Part shown: positions 1 to 15,679 of the stretch, one piece after another | How positions within the stretch are numbered: position 1 is the stretch's first letter | Layout of the letters: every line of letters starts with the position of its first letter | Origin: Rhizophagus irregularis | Lineage: Eukaryota > Glomeromycota > Glomeromycetes > Glomerales > Glomeraceae | Direction: 5' to 3' | Assembly (NCBI RefSeq): GCF_026210795.1 | Contig: NC_089445.1 | Coordinates: 3,968,001 to 4,032,000, forward strand | Length of the DNA stretch: 64,000 nt | Translations under genes and position numbers: made by a program | Notes under the pieces: model-generated | Database searches by the model: none | Seen by the model: the letters and a program-made list of their open reading frames with translations, nothing else | What the model was told of the DNA's origin: nothing

Positions 1-2252
1 CCAAACCTTAATCTGAAGAAGTTTGTGCAAGGTTTATAGAAATAAAAAAAAAATTGAAAGTAGTTTATTCTTTATTATTTATATGAGAATTTTTACTATT
101 TCAAGCTATATGAAGGAGAAAATACAAAGAGATAAAAAATCATATTATAGCGAAATTTATTTTAATAATGAAAAAAAAAATTATGCTGTTTTTTTTATTT
201 TACTAAGAAAACATCAGTAATTTTATTGAAAAAATATTATTTTTTTTTTAACAAATATTTTTCATATTAAAATTTCTAAATTATGTATTTTTTTTAAGAT
301 TTTGAAATTAAATTAGATGTGTACTTATTATAAAGCTGTCAAAATTATATATTACATGTAATTTCATCTTTTCTACAACTTTACTTATAATAAAAAGTAT
401 ATTTAGAATATCAATTTTTATTTTTATATATGGTATATTTTTCTGATCAGTAAATTTTAAAAATAAATATCATTACTAAATTTGACTTTTAATATAAAAA
501 AAATTTATACCACTTCAATTATTAATAAGTTTATTTTTTTTAATAATGAAACATTATTTTTAAAAATTATGTACAAATTTAGGTGCAAAATACTCTAAAG
601 AATAAGTTATCATTCTAATATAAGAAAAAAAAATTAAGCCAAAAAGACTTGCTAAATTTATCAATATAAAAAAAAGCTATATATTTTCATTAAAAAAAAT
701 AAAAATTTTTCAAATCAATTTTGTAAATATCAATATTTAAGTATTATATTAAAATATTCAATAAATACTATTAATAAATATATTTTTTTAATTTATTTTT
801 GCTGTAAATAGTACTTTTATTTATAAAATGAAAGTCTATACAATATAAGTTATAAAATAAAAAAAAATTAAATTATAAACAAAAAATATTAAAAAAAGAA
901 AAAATAACATAATTAAATAAAAGAAAAAAGAAAAAAAAGACTAATAAAAAAATATCTATAAAAGTAAAATAAATAATTGGATAAAAAATTACTAAAAAAT
1001 TAGTAAAATAATCATAAAAAATAATTCACTTTTTTTATAAAATAACTATAAAATAATATTTCAGTAAATCTTATTTCTTATAATTAAATTTTTTCAAAAA
1101 GATTATATTTAATAAGAATATCTAAAATTTCTTTAACTATATTGTTATTAACATTTCTATTTTTATTATTATCTTTATTTTTATTTTTGAATAATAATAA
1201 AACCATATAATATTAAGATCTAATTTTATTTAAATTTACTATGTAATTTTTTGATAAGAAAATTACATAACCAAATAATAATTATGCAAAAACTAAAAAA
1301 TCAGATATTTTTACTATAAATAAGATTTTTTATTTATATAATATATTATAGAATTTTTTTTTATATATTTAAATTTTTTTTTTTTATTGAAAATTTTTTA
1401 AAAACTATTTAAGGATATTTTTGTTAAAAGTCTTTTTGTTTAAAAATTTTTTAAAAACTATTTAAAATATTAAAAAATATATTTTATCATTTATTTTAAT
1501 TGTAAAAAGATGAAATACAACAATTCATTTTAATGAAATGCATTTTTAGATATAATTAAAAATAATACTGAAAACTAGAATTGATTGGCAAAATCTGAAA
1601 TTCTGCAAATAATTTTTTGAATTTAGTAAAAATAGGTAATTTTAACCAAAGGTCCATTATGACCTATATATTAGATATCTGGGATTCTGTATAAGATATA
1701 TGTAAAATTTTATATACTAAATATATATATTATTTTACTAAATAAGTTTTAAACATAAAATTACATTTAAAAAAAAAATAAATAAATAAAATAATCTATC
1801 TAAGTAATATAAGATTAATATAATTAGATAGTTTAGCTGTATTTGTTAAAAAAAAATTATTTAATGAAAAAATATCAAATTTTTAGTGATATTAAAAAAT
1901 AGTTTATATATATAAGTTTAGCACAGATTTTTATTAGAAAAAATGCAATTAATTTGTATAAAAAAAAGCAGAAAGTCACAACTCAATACTTATTTAAGAT
2001 AAATACAATGCTTTTATATCTCGTGAAATACCACAATAACTATCACGTGGCAGCTTACATAATCACATCCGGTGTTACAATATCATTTGATTGGCCGATC
2101 AAATTTGAGTTTTCAGGTCACGGTTTTGTTTACAGAAGTTTGAATGGTTACTATTCTCAAGGAGTTCCGAAAGTCATTTTTATAAGTAATATAATTTCGT
2201 TTTTTCAAATTGAAGACTTTTTTTTAGCTCAGTCGATCTATAAACTGTAAAT
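1..2252. other. AT-rich intergenic region upstream of the kinesin gene
   Basis: No gene is supported here. The sequence is nearly all A and T with long homopolymer runs, and its short open frames are explained by composition. The last ~250 bases are more mixed in composition and probably hold the promoter and 5' untranslated part of the kinesin gene. They include an E-box-like CACGTG at 2044-2049. No transposon ends were recognised. Confidence 0.6.
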
Positions 2253-5142
<2,890 letters not shown>

Positions 5143-6102
5143 AAAGTGAGCATATCAAGTTTTCATTATTGCTGCTACCTTGTTATATTATTAGTATGAA
5201 TCTGATAAGGAAAGGAGTTACCATCTTTAATTTAAAGAAAATTTTGTAGGGAGTTATAATATAGAGATATTATTTGAACCGATTGGTTAATTTGAAAATT
5301 TTCTTTTATCACTGACATGTTAACACAAAAGATTTTCTTTAAGATTTAATTAATTGGCTTTCCTCTCGTTGACAAATATTTTGTTTTTCAGACCCTAAAT
5401 TTATTAAATTTATTTTATCATTGTCTTTTTTCGTTCAAGAAATATATAACATTTTGTAGATATAGATATTACTGGATATTTTTTTTAAAAAAAAATTCAA
5501 TGATATTATTTCAATATTTGTGATTATTATGATTATTGGTCATTTTATTTTAAGTGATGTACTTATACTTCATTATTTTTTATGGGAATTGATCAATAAT
5601 TAATGGTTGATCCATTTCAAACGTGTGACCTTTTTATCGTTTTTTATTAGAGCTTTTTATGGTTGTTATTAAAGTAGATAAATTCTTAAATTCTTTTCAT
5701 CAATATTTCTATGATTTGTTAAATATTATTTCAACAAAAAAAATGCTGACGTTTTGATGAACGTAATGTTTACTGTCTGTATTCATTTTTTTAATATATT
5801 CTTTATATATTATAAATTTTTTTTTTTACTTGAAATATTTGTTTATAATGAATGAATGGTTTGTGTATACACGTTTTCCAATTAGTTTCAAAAAAAAAAA
5901 TTTATTTATTAGAAAAAATTTGAATATTGTAACTTTTTTCCCTTTTTTTTTTTTCTTTTTAAAAATGCAAAGTTTTTAGTTTTATTTAGTGCTTATCGTT
6001 ATGAAAATTTTTAACAAAAGTAGTCAATATTATTTTTTTATTTTTTTATATAATGAATAAATTTACCAAATATGACAATTTATAATTATAAATACCCTTC
6101 CA

Positions 6103-6175
6103 ATCATAATAGTATTCTTAAGGAAGATTAATAATTCTAATAGGAGATTGTAGGTTCGATCACTACAAGTATTTA
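6103..6175 (+). other. tRNA-like relic with A-box and B-box spacing
   Basis: A TAGTATTCTTAAGG stretch (6110-6123) resembles an A box, and GGTTCGATC (6152-6160) is a near-perfect B box. They lie about 43 nt apart, as in a tRNA gene. The T-arm-like stem is mostly paired (GTAGG/ACTAC). The putative acceptor stem does not pair, so this is not a functional tRNA. It could be a tRNA-derived SINE remnant or chance. Confidence 0.2.
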
Positions 6176-7714
6176 AAATAGAAATTTGATTGGATAAAAA
6201 AAATTCTTATACAAAATATAAACTAACTAAAATTGATAGATGATTTACCGAGCAAAAAAAAAAATAATTTCAATATTTCAAAAGTAGTCAGAGATTTGCC
6301 TATGGATAAATGTTTTTAAAACAAAGGCGTAAAAAAAAAAATCATTATAATTATTATAATTGATATATAAAAATTTTCTAAAAAGTTCAATTAAACACAA
6401 CCGTTATCTTTGCATATTTGTTGTTTGTTTATATTCATTGTGTGTGTGTATGTAATATGTTATGCCTAAAAAAAAAAATAAATCAGGAGATTATTTTTAT
6501 CAGTAATGAGATGGTTACGTAAATAATTAAAACTTTACTATGCCGGATTTCTTGTTATTTTGTTATTTATAATTTACAAAAATAAAAAAGCCACGCGAAA
6601 AAGTTGTGGAGAAAAACTAATCGGCACGTTGCGTACTAAGGATCTATTAGGTAAAAACCGAAAAAGAAACAAAAAAAAAAAAAAATTTTTTTTTTTATTT
6701 CAATATTTGGAATATTTGGGGTATTTAGTTACGCAAAATTGTCAGCCGCATTAAAGAAAAAAAAATATGCGACCTAAATGAAATATAATAAATGATTATT
6801 AATGATGATTAATGGTGATTAATGATAATAATTGATAATAATAAAGCGCAGTAAAAGATATTTTTAGGATCGACAAAAAAATTTAAAATTTTATCCACGC
6901 GAAAAAAAAAAAAAGATCAACAAATTTTAGGAGACGATGAACCTGAATTGATGATGTCAACAAGAAATGATCCATGTGGTGAGTTTATCTGACGTAATTT
7001 CTGGTGCACAAAAAAAAAAAAAAAAAATAATTAACTATTGGATAATAAATGAACGAAATGAACGGACAATAGAAAAAATTGTTCAGGGGAAAGGAATTTT
7101 TTTTTTTCAAAGCTCCTTTTTCTTTTGATGGATTTATTTAAACAATTTTGACTTATTATTTTTTAATGAACCAATAGAACAATGAAATTCTAGTTGATGT
7201 ATGCAAAGAGAAATATCAAAAGCTAAAAATAAAGTAATTAAAGTATTGATCGTTACAATTTCCATTTTGCATTATACCAATTTCTATTTCTATTATTATT
7301 ATCAACACTAATAAACATATATCTGTATTTACCAATGTTAATAACATTTTTTCAATCAAGAAAAAAAAAAAAATTGACAAAGAAATCAAACAAAAGATCA
7401 TTGAAAGGAGAGAGAGAAAAACGCCCAAAAGATGAATAATTGCATATTTTTTAAGAAGAGCACATGTTAAATGTGATCATTTGGTTGAAAATGAAAAATC
7501 AAACAATAAGGACGTACGGTTTCGTTTCCTATCCAAGATATTGTTTTTTTTTTCAAGAATGCAAGAAATGTTGAACAATGTTGAAAAAATTCAATCATTC
7601 AATGACACGGGATGTGATACCTAAATTACATATAAATATAAAAAAAAAGACGGAAAATTTTCTAATTTTTGGCGCAGCAATAATATCTTACGGGTATGTA
7701 AATTTTTATCATTG

Positions 7715-7759
7715 AATAATAATAATAATAATAATAATTATTATTATTATTATTATTAT
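7715..7759. repeat. Palindromic AAT/ATT trinucleotide microsatellite
   Basis: About eight AAT units run directly into about seven ATT units, so the tract is its own reverse complement and could fold into a hairpin. No gene is associated with it. Confidence 0.9.
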
Positions 7760-9755
7760 CTTATCTTTTAAAAAAAAAAAATTATTCTTAAAAACTTCCT
7801 TTAAAATTGAAAGTTATTGATAAGCCTTTGCCAATATGCAAGCAAGTAGTGAATCCAAAAGTGGAACTATTCGATAACAAAGAACTTGTTTCAAAGAAAA
7901 TGTAAACAAAAGCGCAGTAAAAATATTTAAAAGAAACCATAAATCATATGATTAATCACAAAAACCACGAGATTTGATTGTTCCTTTGTTCAAGGGAACT
8001 TCCCAAAGAACCAAAATGTGCAACCCAAAAATCAATGTGTCGAACACAACATTAAAAATGCAAGAAATAAACAACAAAAAATCAGAAATTAGTAAAATCC
8101 TGTTCTAATCCTGATTTCTCCACAAATTACCTTGTCAAGATTTTCTTGTGTAACAAAAGGAGAATAAGAAATATTTAAGAGTATAAGAAATATAAGGTCA
8201 TGCCTGATTTCTCTTTTAGTAATTTCATAACGCCCTTCATCTAAATTTATTCATCCCAAATTTCTTTATCTAAATTGATAATACAATTATTAAACGTATT
8301 GTAGTTTTTACCGTAAGTGAAATCTGTAATAATTGTTTTACCCGCTCTCTTTCATTTGATGGTCACAACATTTGTGGGGAAGAGAGGTGAATTTATTTCC
8401 CTCCCAATCCTTTTCCTCATTTGTCACCGGTTAAATTCTTCACCTCCCCTTCTTTTTTTCTGATCCAAATTAAGTAAAATGATCCTAGTGATTTATTATT
8501 GATTAGCTTTTTCTCCTTAAAAATTGTTAATCTCTCTATCATTTGTTTTTTTTATGAATAAATTTCAACGTCAATCAAACAATTTATGATCAAAGTTTTT
8601 CATCATGAATTCCTCGTTTCTTTAATTTAAAATATTAAGGAGTTTTAGGAATTTTGGAACCCAATTTTATGATTTCTATGTGTTCAATTGCTCATATGAT
8701 TCTTTCGACTTTTTTAATTTCTAATTATTTCTTTAATTATTATTCAGACTTTATTGAAACGAAATTACAAATCTGGTAATTTTAATATATTTTAGTTACA
8801 ATCAATCATTTTATATTGATCAATATAAATAATTATTTATATTATGCACGTAGATTTAAACTAATCATATAATTGTATTGTATATAAAAAAAAATTTTTA
8901 GTAGAAGTGAGCACAGTCCATTAGTCCAACCAACTTGGTAATAATAAATATTCTAAAAGAGTCGAATGGGCAAAAAAAAAAAATTTAAATTTTCACATCT
9001 AATTAGTTTAAATTCATTTTCATTTTCGAAATTTCTTCTTCACAATTTCTTTTTTTTAAAAATATTTATTTTTCTTAATAGACCTTTTTTTTCTTTTTTC
9101 TTTTTTTCTTCTTTTCCTTGAACATATCCACTTTATAGATTATCTGTTTTTTTTAAAAAAAATTCTGCCACTAGACTTTGGTTACCCATTGTAATATATT
9201 TCTTTTTTATTTAATTTATATATATATATTTTTTTTCAAGTGCCCAATTCGCTTTATCCTTCGCGACTTCTAATTCTCCAGTGTTTATTTGAAAGTCGCG
9301 CACCTCATACATACACTGTAACCAATATACTTTGTTGTATACTTTTGACGCATATATCAGCACCACACAACAATAACTTCAAAACTTACTGGTATAACCG
9401 TTTCTTTAGAAACACAGCATTACACAAAAATATTAGTTAAACTTGTAAATACATGTTATAGACCTTTGCATTAATAACACTTCTTTCTCATTACATAAAC
9501 ATTCTCAAATTTATAGAATAAATAAAAATAATTTGAATTACTTATCAAAAAAAAATAAATCCTTGGATACCTTTTAGTAGTATTTAAAAGTAGAATCTTT
9601 TCCTTGATATATTTTTATATATATATATATATACATAAATATATATATATATTTGTAATATTTTTCTTTTAAAAAAATACCTTCAAAAGATCGTTCCGCT
9701 GGCTCCCAATCTTATACAAGCTACCCCGACAGATTCTGTTCTGTCACCACTGTTC

Positions 9756-12700
9756 ATGGAGCCAAGTCGTTGCTCGGTTCTGGTGGTTGATCGTTCTTGT
9801 ACTGAACACACCTATCAACCATCGCAAACTTCAAATTCAGTTAACTCACGTTCTTCAAACCCGTTTTTAGCTAATAGCGGTGACAGGTGCACTTGCGAGG
9901 CTAATAATAGTCAAGACATTGATGATTTGATCAAAATTTTCTTGAATATTTTCGCTGAAGGTATGATAAAAAAAAAAAAAATTTTTTTTTTTTAAAAAAA
10001 AAGAAAAGATACGTATATATAAGTTTTAGAAGAAAAATGTAATATTAGATAAAAATATTATTTTATTTCGGGATCAAATTGGATTCAAGATATGGGAAAA
10101 TTTATTGAATCTTATGAACTATTTGAATAATTTTATATACATATATATATTTTTTATATTATTATTATTATTATTATTTATTACCATAGGAACCCAATAT
10201 CCCATCCTTATATACCTTTATACCATCAGGAAAAGTCTTATTGACTGGATGGTATTCACTTTATGTGCAAAATTTTCGCATTTCAAAAATTCTCAATTTT
10301 ATTAATCAAATTTTATTTTTATATTTTTTTTTTTTTTAAAAAAAATTTAATATAGTCATCACAGTACCGTCTGGAACAAAAGCTATAAACATATTAAAAA
10401 ATAGAGATGTTGGAAGTCCACCTATTATTGTATTAATAGATATTGATCATACTGAGAGTGTTAGTCGAGATTTATATGCAAGAAGGGAATCCTTTTTAGT
10501 TATGGAAGGAGGAGTTTCTCTCTCAGAAATTCATACCAAAAAAGATACTTTATATGGTTTAGAATTATTAAGATATGTCAATTTGGAGATTTCAAAAGGA
10601 ACATTAGAACGAGTGATTCCAATCGGTAAGTAAATCTTTAATTTTTTTTTTATATTTTTTATATTAAATTATATTTTAGTTGTTCTAAATATCCTTTTAT
10701 ATATACAGTTTGTTCATTTAATGAGAATTCGGATTTTATGTTGGAATGTTTAAATAAAGGAGCTGCGGATTATTTATTAAAACCAATTAGACCAGAAGTT
10801 GCAAAAACTATATTTTTGGTATTATTACTACCTTAATTATTCAAAAATTATTTTATAATCAATAATCTTTATTAACTATTTTCTTTCACCTTATAGCATG
10901 TACATAGAACATATACATCACCTTCACGTTCTACTGAATATCCTCGCTCTATAATACGGAGGTTTTCAAATTTAGAAGACAGACTGGATGAAATCTTTAC
11001 AAAAGATAAATGGTGCGTTGATAGAACAATTAAAATTATTCCATTACATAATATAGATGAAAATATTAACCATTCATTCACTCCTTGGTATTTAGGCTAA
11101 CTAATACCATTATTCAATATTACACACCTTCTTTATCCCCATTAGATATCCCTAATTTTCCAAGGTGCGTTAACCTTAAATTAGATAATATTCCAAGTTT
11201 AGATTTACGGATTATTATCATTTTTTTTTTTTAATATTATAATTTTATGACATAAATTAAAAAAAAATTTTTTAATAATATTATATTAGATTGAATTCTG
11301 CATCAGAAATAGAGAGAACAAATATTCTTAAAAAAAAATTAACCGACTGGGAATTTGATTCACACAAGTTATCGGAAGATGATTTAATGAGATGTGTTGT
11401 TATTATTTTTGAACATGCTATGGAACTTGATGAATTAAGAGAACTCAGTATATCAACTGGTATGAATTTATAAATTCGATTTTTTTTTTTAGAGAAAAAA
11501 AAAAGGAAGTTTTAAGTTTAAACCATTTATTATTTGGATAGATGCATTACATAGGTTTCTCTTAGCTATTCGACAAGCATATCATGATAGCAATCCATAT
11601 CACAACTTTACTCACGCCGTAGATGTTCTTCAAGCGATATTTTTCTTCTTATGTGAGATGAGATTATTGCCATCTCTATTTTCCGCTGGGTACAACCGAC
11701 GGGGTAAAAGTAGCAATAAGCAACGTTGTCGTCCTAATGATTTGTTAAGAGATTCCGATGTATTTGCATTATTGTTGGCTTCCATAGGTCATGATGTTGG
11801 TCATCCAGGAGTTAATAATGATTTCTTGATACAATCACAAACTCCATTGGCTCAGTTATACAATGATAAATCTGTATTAGAAAGTTTTCATGTCATGACT
11901 TTATTTAATCTAATGCAAAAATATGGATTTAAAATTTATGAAAGTGAACCTCCATGTGAAACAAAATATTCAGGTAAATTTATTTAAAATTTTTTTGAAC
12001 GTTATTAATTAATCAATTTATTATAATTAATTTATTTATTTTATTTCTATTATTAGAATTTCGAAAGATAGTTGTGAATGCAATTCTAGCAACAGACATG
12101 CAATTACATCATAAATACGTTAAAGATATTAAGGAACAAAAATCAAGATTCGAATCAGTAGATTTTAACCCATCTCAAAAATTGGAGGAAGAGAAAAATA
12201 TAATCATTGGAGCATTGATAAAATGTGCTGATATTAGTAATACGGCGAGACCGTATCATATTGCTAAATCATGGTCCAATGTTTTATTGCAAGAATTCAC
12301 ATGTCAAGGAGACTTGGAGAGAAAATTGGGATTACCTGTAGGTCCAGTAAATGATGGTCGTGTATCACAACCTGATTCTCAGATAGGGTTCATAGATTTT
12401 TGTGCCATGCCACTTTTTAAAAGTGTTAGTGAGCTCATTCCAGGTATTTATCCTTTGATCTATAAGGATTTTTTTTAAATATTTTTTCTTTTTTAATTTA
12501 ATTATTATTTGTATAAATAGAAATCGGGTTTACTCTTAATTATCTTGAAGTAAATCGAAAAACGTGGAGTGATAAGAAGGAAACGGAAGGTGATAATTGT
12601 TCATTAAGACACAACAGTTCTTCTGGTAATAATTCTGAGTATTATTTATTTATTTATTTAGTTAGTTAATTTTATCGAATATTTTTCTAAAACTCTCGAT

Positions 12701-13059
12701 TTTATACATAAATAGTCAACTTAGATAATCGACAAAATTCTCCTATCGCTGTTCCCGCCGCAAGAACTATACCATACTTGCGACCTTTGAATTTACCAGA
12801 TGGTCCAGGATCTGAAGCACATTCAGATGATTGCGGTAAATCATCGAACCGAGATGACATTCTGAGTACAGCAGAAGCATCAGATGTTCCTTTTCGATAC
12901 GGAGGTCGTTCAAAACGAAGATCTATTTGGTCGTTATTTTCAAAAAATATGCGAAAAGCTAATACTAATAATAATTCTGTCGATAATAATTCGGATTATA
13001 ATAGTAGTCATCACAACCAAGAAGCTAACTCTAGCGTACTATGTTGTAATGTTCAATAG
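9756..13059 (+). CDS. Receiver domain-class I cyclic nucleotide phosphodiesterase fusion (RegA-like), about 735 aa
   Basis: Predicted cAMP/cGMP phosphodiesterase carrying a two-component receiver domain. Exons: 9756-9960, 10356-10625, 10709-10818, 10897-11012, 11096-11164, 11290-11459, 11542-11973, 12057-12443, 12521-12625, 12716-13059; all join in one frame. The receiver (about 6-200) has VLVVD with Asp12, IIVLID with Asp97 at the phospho-acceptor position, Ser161 after strand 4, and Lys183 in DYLLKPI. It carries extra loops after Asp12 and Asp97. The catalytic domain (about 320-600) has YHNFTHAVDV (His334, His338), the class I signature HDVGHPGVNN (397-406), ATDMQ (Asp471), CADISN (Asp516) and Gln566 before GFIDF, so it looks active. 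The C-terminus is Ser/Asn-rich and ends CCNVQ, a possible farnesylation CaaX box. The best architectural match I know is Dictyostelium RegA. ATG 9756 is the first clear start, but coding may extend upstream to about 9690. Confidence 0.9.
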
Positions 13060-14031
13060 TGACAATCAAACTGTGATGTTTGAATTATCATTTTGAAATC
13101 ATGAAATCATGATTTAATAGACTGTACTACCTATCATTCACTTTCCTGATAATAAGGTAGTATATGGTAAGATCAGAAGGAAGGAAGGATATTCTAAGAA
13201 TGATTTCATAGAATAGTTCCCGATTCCTATTTAGCTTATATTCACAGAAGATATTTTTAACTGTTATTTCGTATGTTGCCAAGTCCTTTATAACTCCATT
13301 TTCGATTCCCATGTAAATCTCGAATTCAATTAATTGCACTATGTTATATATCCACATATGATAGATAATTACCAAAAAATTTCGGCATTAATTTAAAAAA
13401 AACAACCAGCATTTTACATTTATAATTTATATACCTTTTTCACATAAAAAATAATTCGCAACAGCCCCTTTTCTAGACTACTTTTGTACAGATAGAGTTG
13501 TATATTACCTTCTCCCCTCTTTATTATTTGTCTTTTTTTTTATTGTACAGAATAGAATTATTTCATTATATGTACTTTTATATTATATATATATATATAT
13601 TTTTTTTTTACATATCCATATTTACATATTACCTTTTTTATAGATGAAAAAATTCTTATCATAATAATCATTTTTTATTTAGCACTTTAATTTATTTTAT
13701 TGAAAACCATAATAGTGTAATTATTTTAAAATAAAGAAAAAAAGTCCTTATTTTGCTATTTCAATTTGAAATCTCCGATTCCGATTTCGTATGTATATAA
13801 TCTATGCAAAAAAGCCTATTATGTTACAATCATGCACTAATAGAACTAACTGGCCAGTTAGGCACTTAGGCTGAACAACGTCCGGGAATTATCCTTAATT
13901 GGATAGATCAGGTTAAATTAATCAAATCAAAAACGCGTCTCTTTCATTCACACACAAACCCTCTCTCACAGTCTCACTCTCTTTAACATTTTTCTTTTTT
14001 TTTTTCAAAGAAAAAATAAGAAAGAAAAAAA
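13060..14031. other. Intergenic region with CT-rich leader before the F-box gene
   Basis: No gene seen. It holds the 3' end of the phosphodiesterase transcript and the upstream region of the next gene. Bases about 13936-14010 form a pyrimidine-rich stretch with CTCTC and CACACA repeats, followed by an A-rich tract directly before the ATG, plausible as a core promoter and 5' leader. Confidence 0.5.
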
Positions 14032-15666
14032 ATGTCAACTTATAGTCACGCAAAATATTTAGTTATAACAAATATAGATATATTACCAATTATACTTTCA
14101 TATGTTGATAAAAAATCACTTTTATCAAGTTCATTAGTATCACATTATTTTAATACAGTATCTACCAAAATTCTTTATTCTAAAGTTAATTTAAAAAATG
14201 TTAAAAATGTTGATTCATTCCTTCATACTTTAGATCGTACAACACATTATAATTTATATAATACTATTCATACAAATGAATATCTTGTTAATAATATTCA
14301 TAGTATAACAATGGATAGTCCAAATTTAGCGTACCTTTCAGGTGAGAAATTAAGTAAATGTATTAGTGAATGTAGAAAATTAAAAGAAGTTATAATTGGA
14401 AATTGTACTTTAAGTCAAAGTATTATTATATCTATTACATTATTGGAAAATTTAAATATATTAAAATTTAAAAGATGTACTATTATTAATAATAATTTAC
14501 TTAATTATTTGATATCAGGTTTATGTAATGATGAAAATTTTAATATGGCAAATATTATAAAAACAATCACATCAACTACAACAACAACTATTAATACTAT
14601 ACCAACTCAAAAAAATAAATTAAAAAATATAATAGCAAAAAAAGTTTTACATACACGTAGTAGTAGTAGTGGTAGTATTAATAGTAATACTATTAGTAGT
14701 GAAATTACAACGATTCAAAATAATGATGATTCTATTTATTTATCAAAATTAACAAAATTAACACATTTAACTATTGATATACAACCTTCATGTCCACAAC
14801 AATTAATAATTTTATTAATACAACAAAATAAAAATTTAAAATCTTTAGATTTACTTTTTCAAGGTTTAGATGAATCATTACTTATAATCACTCAAATTTC
14901 TAATAATTTAGAATATTTAAATATTACTGAGAATAAAAATTTATCCGAAAAAACTGTTTTTCAATTAATCAAAAATTGTTTTTTCAAATCTGATAGTATT
15001 GATAATGATGATGATAATAATAATAATTATTGTAGATTAAAAAAATTAACAATAGATTATGGTCCTTTCTCAGAAAAATTTTTATTTTCATTATCAAACC
15101 TTTGTAAAACACAACGAAAAATTTCAATTACTCAACAACCTGAAGAACCTGAAACCGATTATCCTGGAGTTGATTTAGTATTTACTAATGATTCGTTAGA
15201 AATATTATTGGATAATTGTAAAAACATTGGTCAAATATTAAATACTTTCTATTTAAATATGGATGTTGATAATAGTGACATTATTAATCCTAATAGAATT
15301 GAAGAATTAATATTGAATAGAATAAATATTTCTTCAGATAATTTAAACCTTATTTGTGAAAATTTTGATTTTAAAATATTTAAATTACAAAATTTACTAA
15401 AAAGAGGGAATAGGTTAACAAAAAGAATTATATTAGATAATATCATATTATTATCTAATTTAGAATATTTATTTGTTACTGATGATGATGATGATGATGA
15501 TAAGAATAATTTAGAACAATTGAATTATAATGATTTTAATGAACTGGCTCAAAATTGTCCTAATATGGTTCAAATTTATTGGAATCATAAACAATTTATT
15601 GATAAATTTAAAATTCCATCAAAATTCATACAGGTGGTTGATAATAATATATGGAAAAATTTTTGA
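14032..15666 (+). CDS. F-box/leucine-rich-repeat-like protein, single exon, 544 aa
   Basis: Probable substrate-recognition subunit of an SCF-type ubiquitin ligase, or a relative. Residues about 14-55 (ILPIILSYVDKKSLLSSSLV, then a segment ending in ILYSKVNL) look like an F-box: a Leu-Pro start, an ILSYVD core, and the LVSHYFNTVSTKILY helix common in fungal F-box proteins. The rest holds irregular Leu/Ile/Asn-rich segments (LTKLTHLTIDIQ, NLEYLNITENKNLSE, NLKSLDLLFQGL) that resemble degenerate leucine-rich repeats. Low-complexity Ser/Thr, Asn/Asp and poly-Asp tracts interrupt these. It has no introns, unlike its neighbours. Its stop lies 13 bp from the stop of the opposing STN1-like gene, so the two 3' ends must overlap as transcripts. 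F-box proteins are a large family in Rhizophagus-like fungi. The target is unknown. Confidence 0.8.
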   Translation: MSTYSHAKYLVITNIDILPIILSYVDKKSLLSSSLVSHYFNTVSTKILYSKVNLKNVKNVDSFLHTLDRTTHYNLYNTIHTNEYLVNNIHSITMDSPNLAYLSGEKLSKCISECRKLKEVIIGNCTLSQSIIISITLLENLNILKFKRCTIINNNLLNYLISGLCNDENFNMANIIKTITSTTTTTINTIPTQKNKLKNIIAKKVLHTRSSSSGSINSNTISSEITTIQNNDDSIYLSKLTKLTHLTIDIQPSCPQQLIILLIQQNKNLKSLDLLFQGLDESLLIITQISNNLEYLNITENKNLSEKTVFQLIKNCFFKSDSIDNDDDNNNNYCRLKKLTIDYGPFSEKFLFSLSNLCKTQRKISITQQPEEPETDYPGVDLVFTNDSLEILLDNCKNIGQILNTFYLNMDVDNSDIINPNRIEELILNRINISSDNLNLICENFDFKIFKLQNLLKRGNRLTKRIILDNIILLSNLEYLFVTDDDDDDDKNNLEQLNYNDFNELAQNCPNMVQIYWNHKQFIDKFKIPSKFIQVVDNNIWKNF

Positions 15667-15679
15667 GAGTAGGATATAC

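Larger units (their letters stand above)
5143..9755. other. Long AT-rich intergenic region between kinesin and phosphodiesterase genes
   Basis: About 4.6 kb without a supportable gene. It holds many poly-A/poly-T runs, a tRNA-like relic (6103-6175) and a self-complementary AAT/ATT microsatellite (7715-7759). The last part (about 9660-9755) is open in frame with the downstream phosphodiesterase and reads like protein (for example VPLAPNLIQATPTDSVLSPL), with a possible acceptor AG at about 9689. That gene may therefore start in an upstream exon I could not identify. Confidence 0.55.

Noticed and set aside
1954-2250. 98-codon plus frame just before the kinesin ATG
   Set aside because: It stops two bases before the kinesin start, has no family resemblance and lies where the kinesin 5' leader is expected.
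11088-11095. An 8-base GTATTTAG 'intron' in the phosphodiesterase
   Set aside because: It restores frame but is far too short to splice. An 83-bp intron (11013-11095) with a normal donor and branch-like ATTAAC gives the same frame.
13127-13375. 82-codon minus frame after the phosphodiesterase
   Set aside because: No similarity, no splice partners; composition matches non-coding sequence.
15249-15446. Minus-strand frame inside the F-box gene
   Set aside because: Shadow of the long plus-strand coding sequence.
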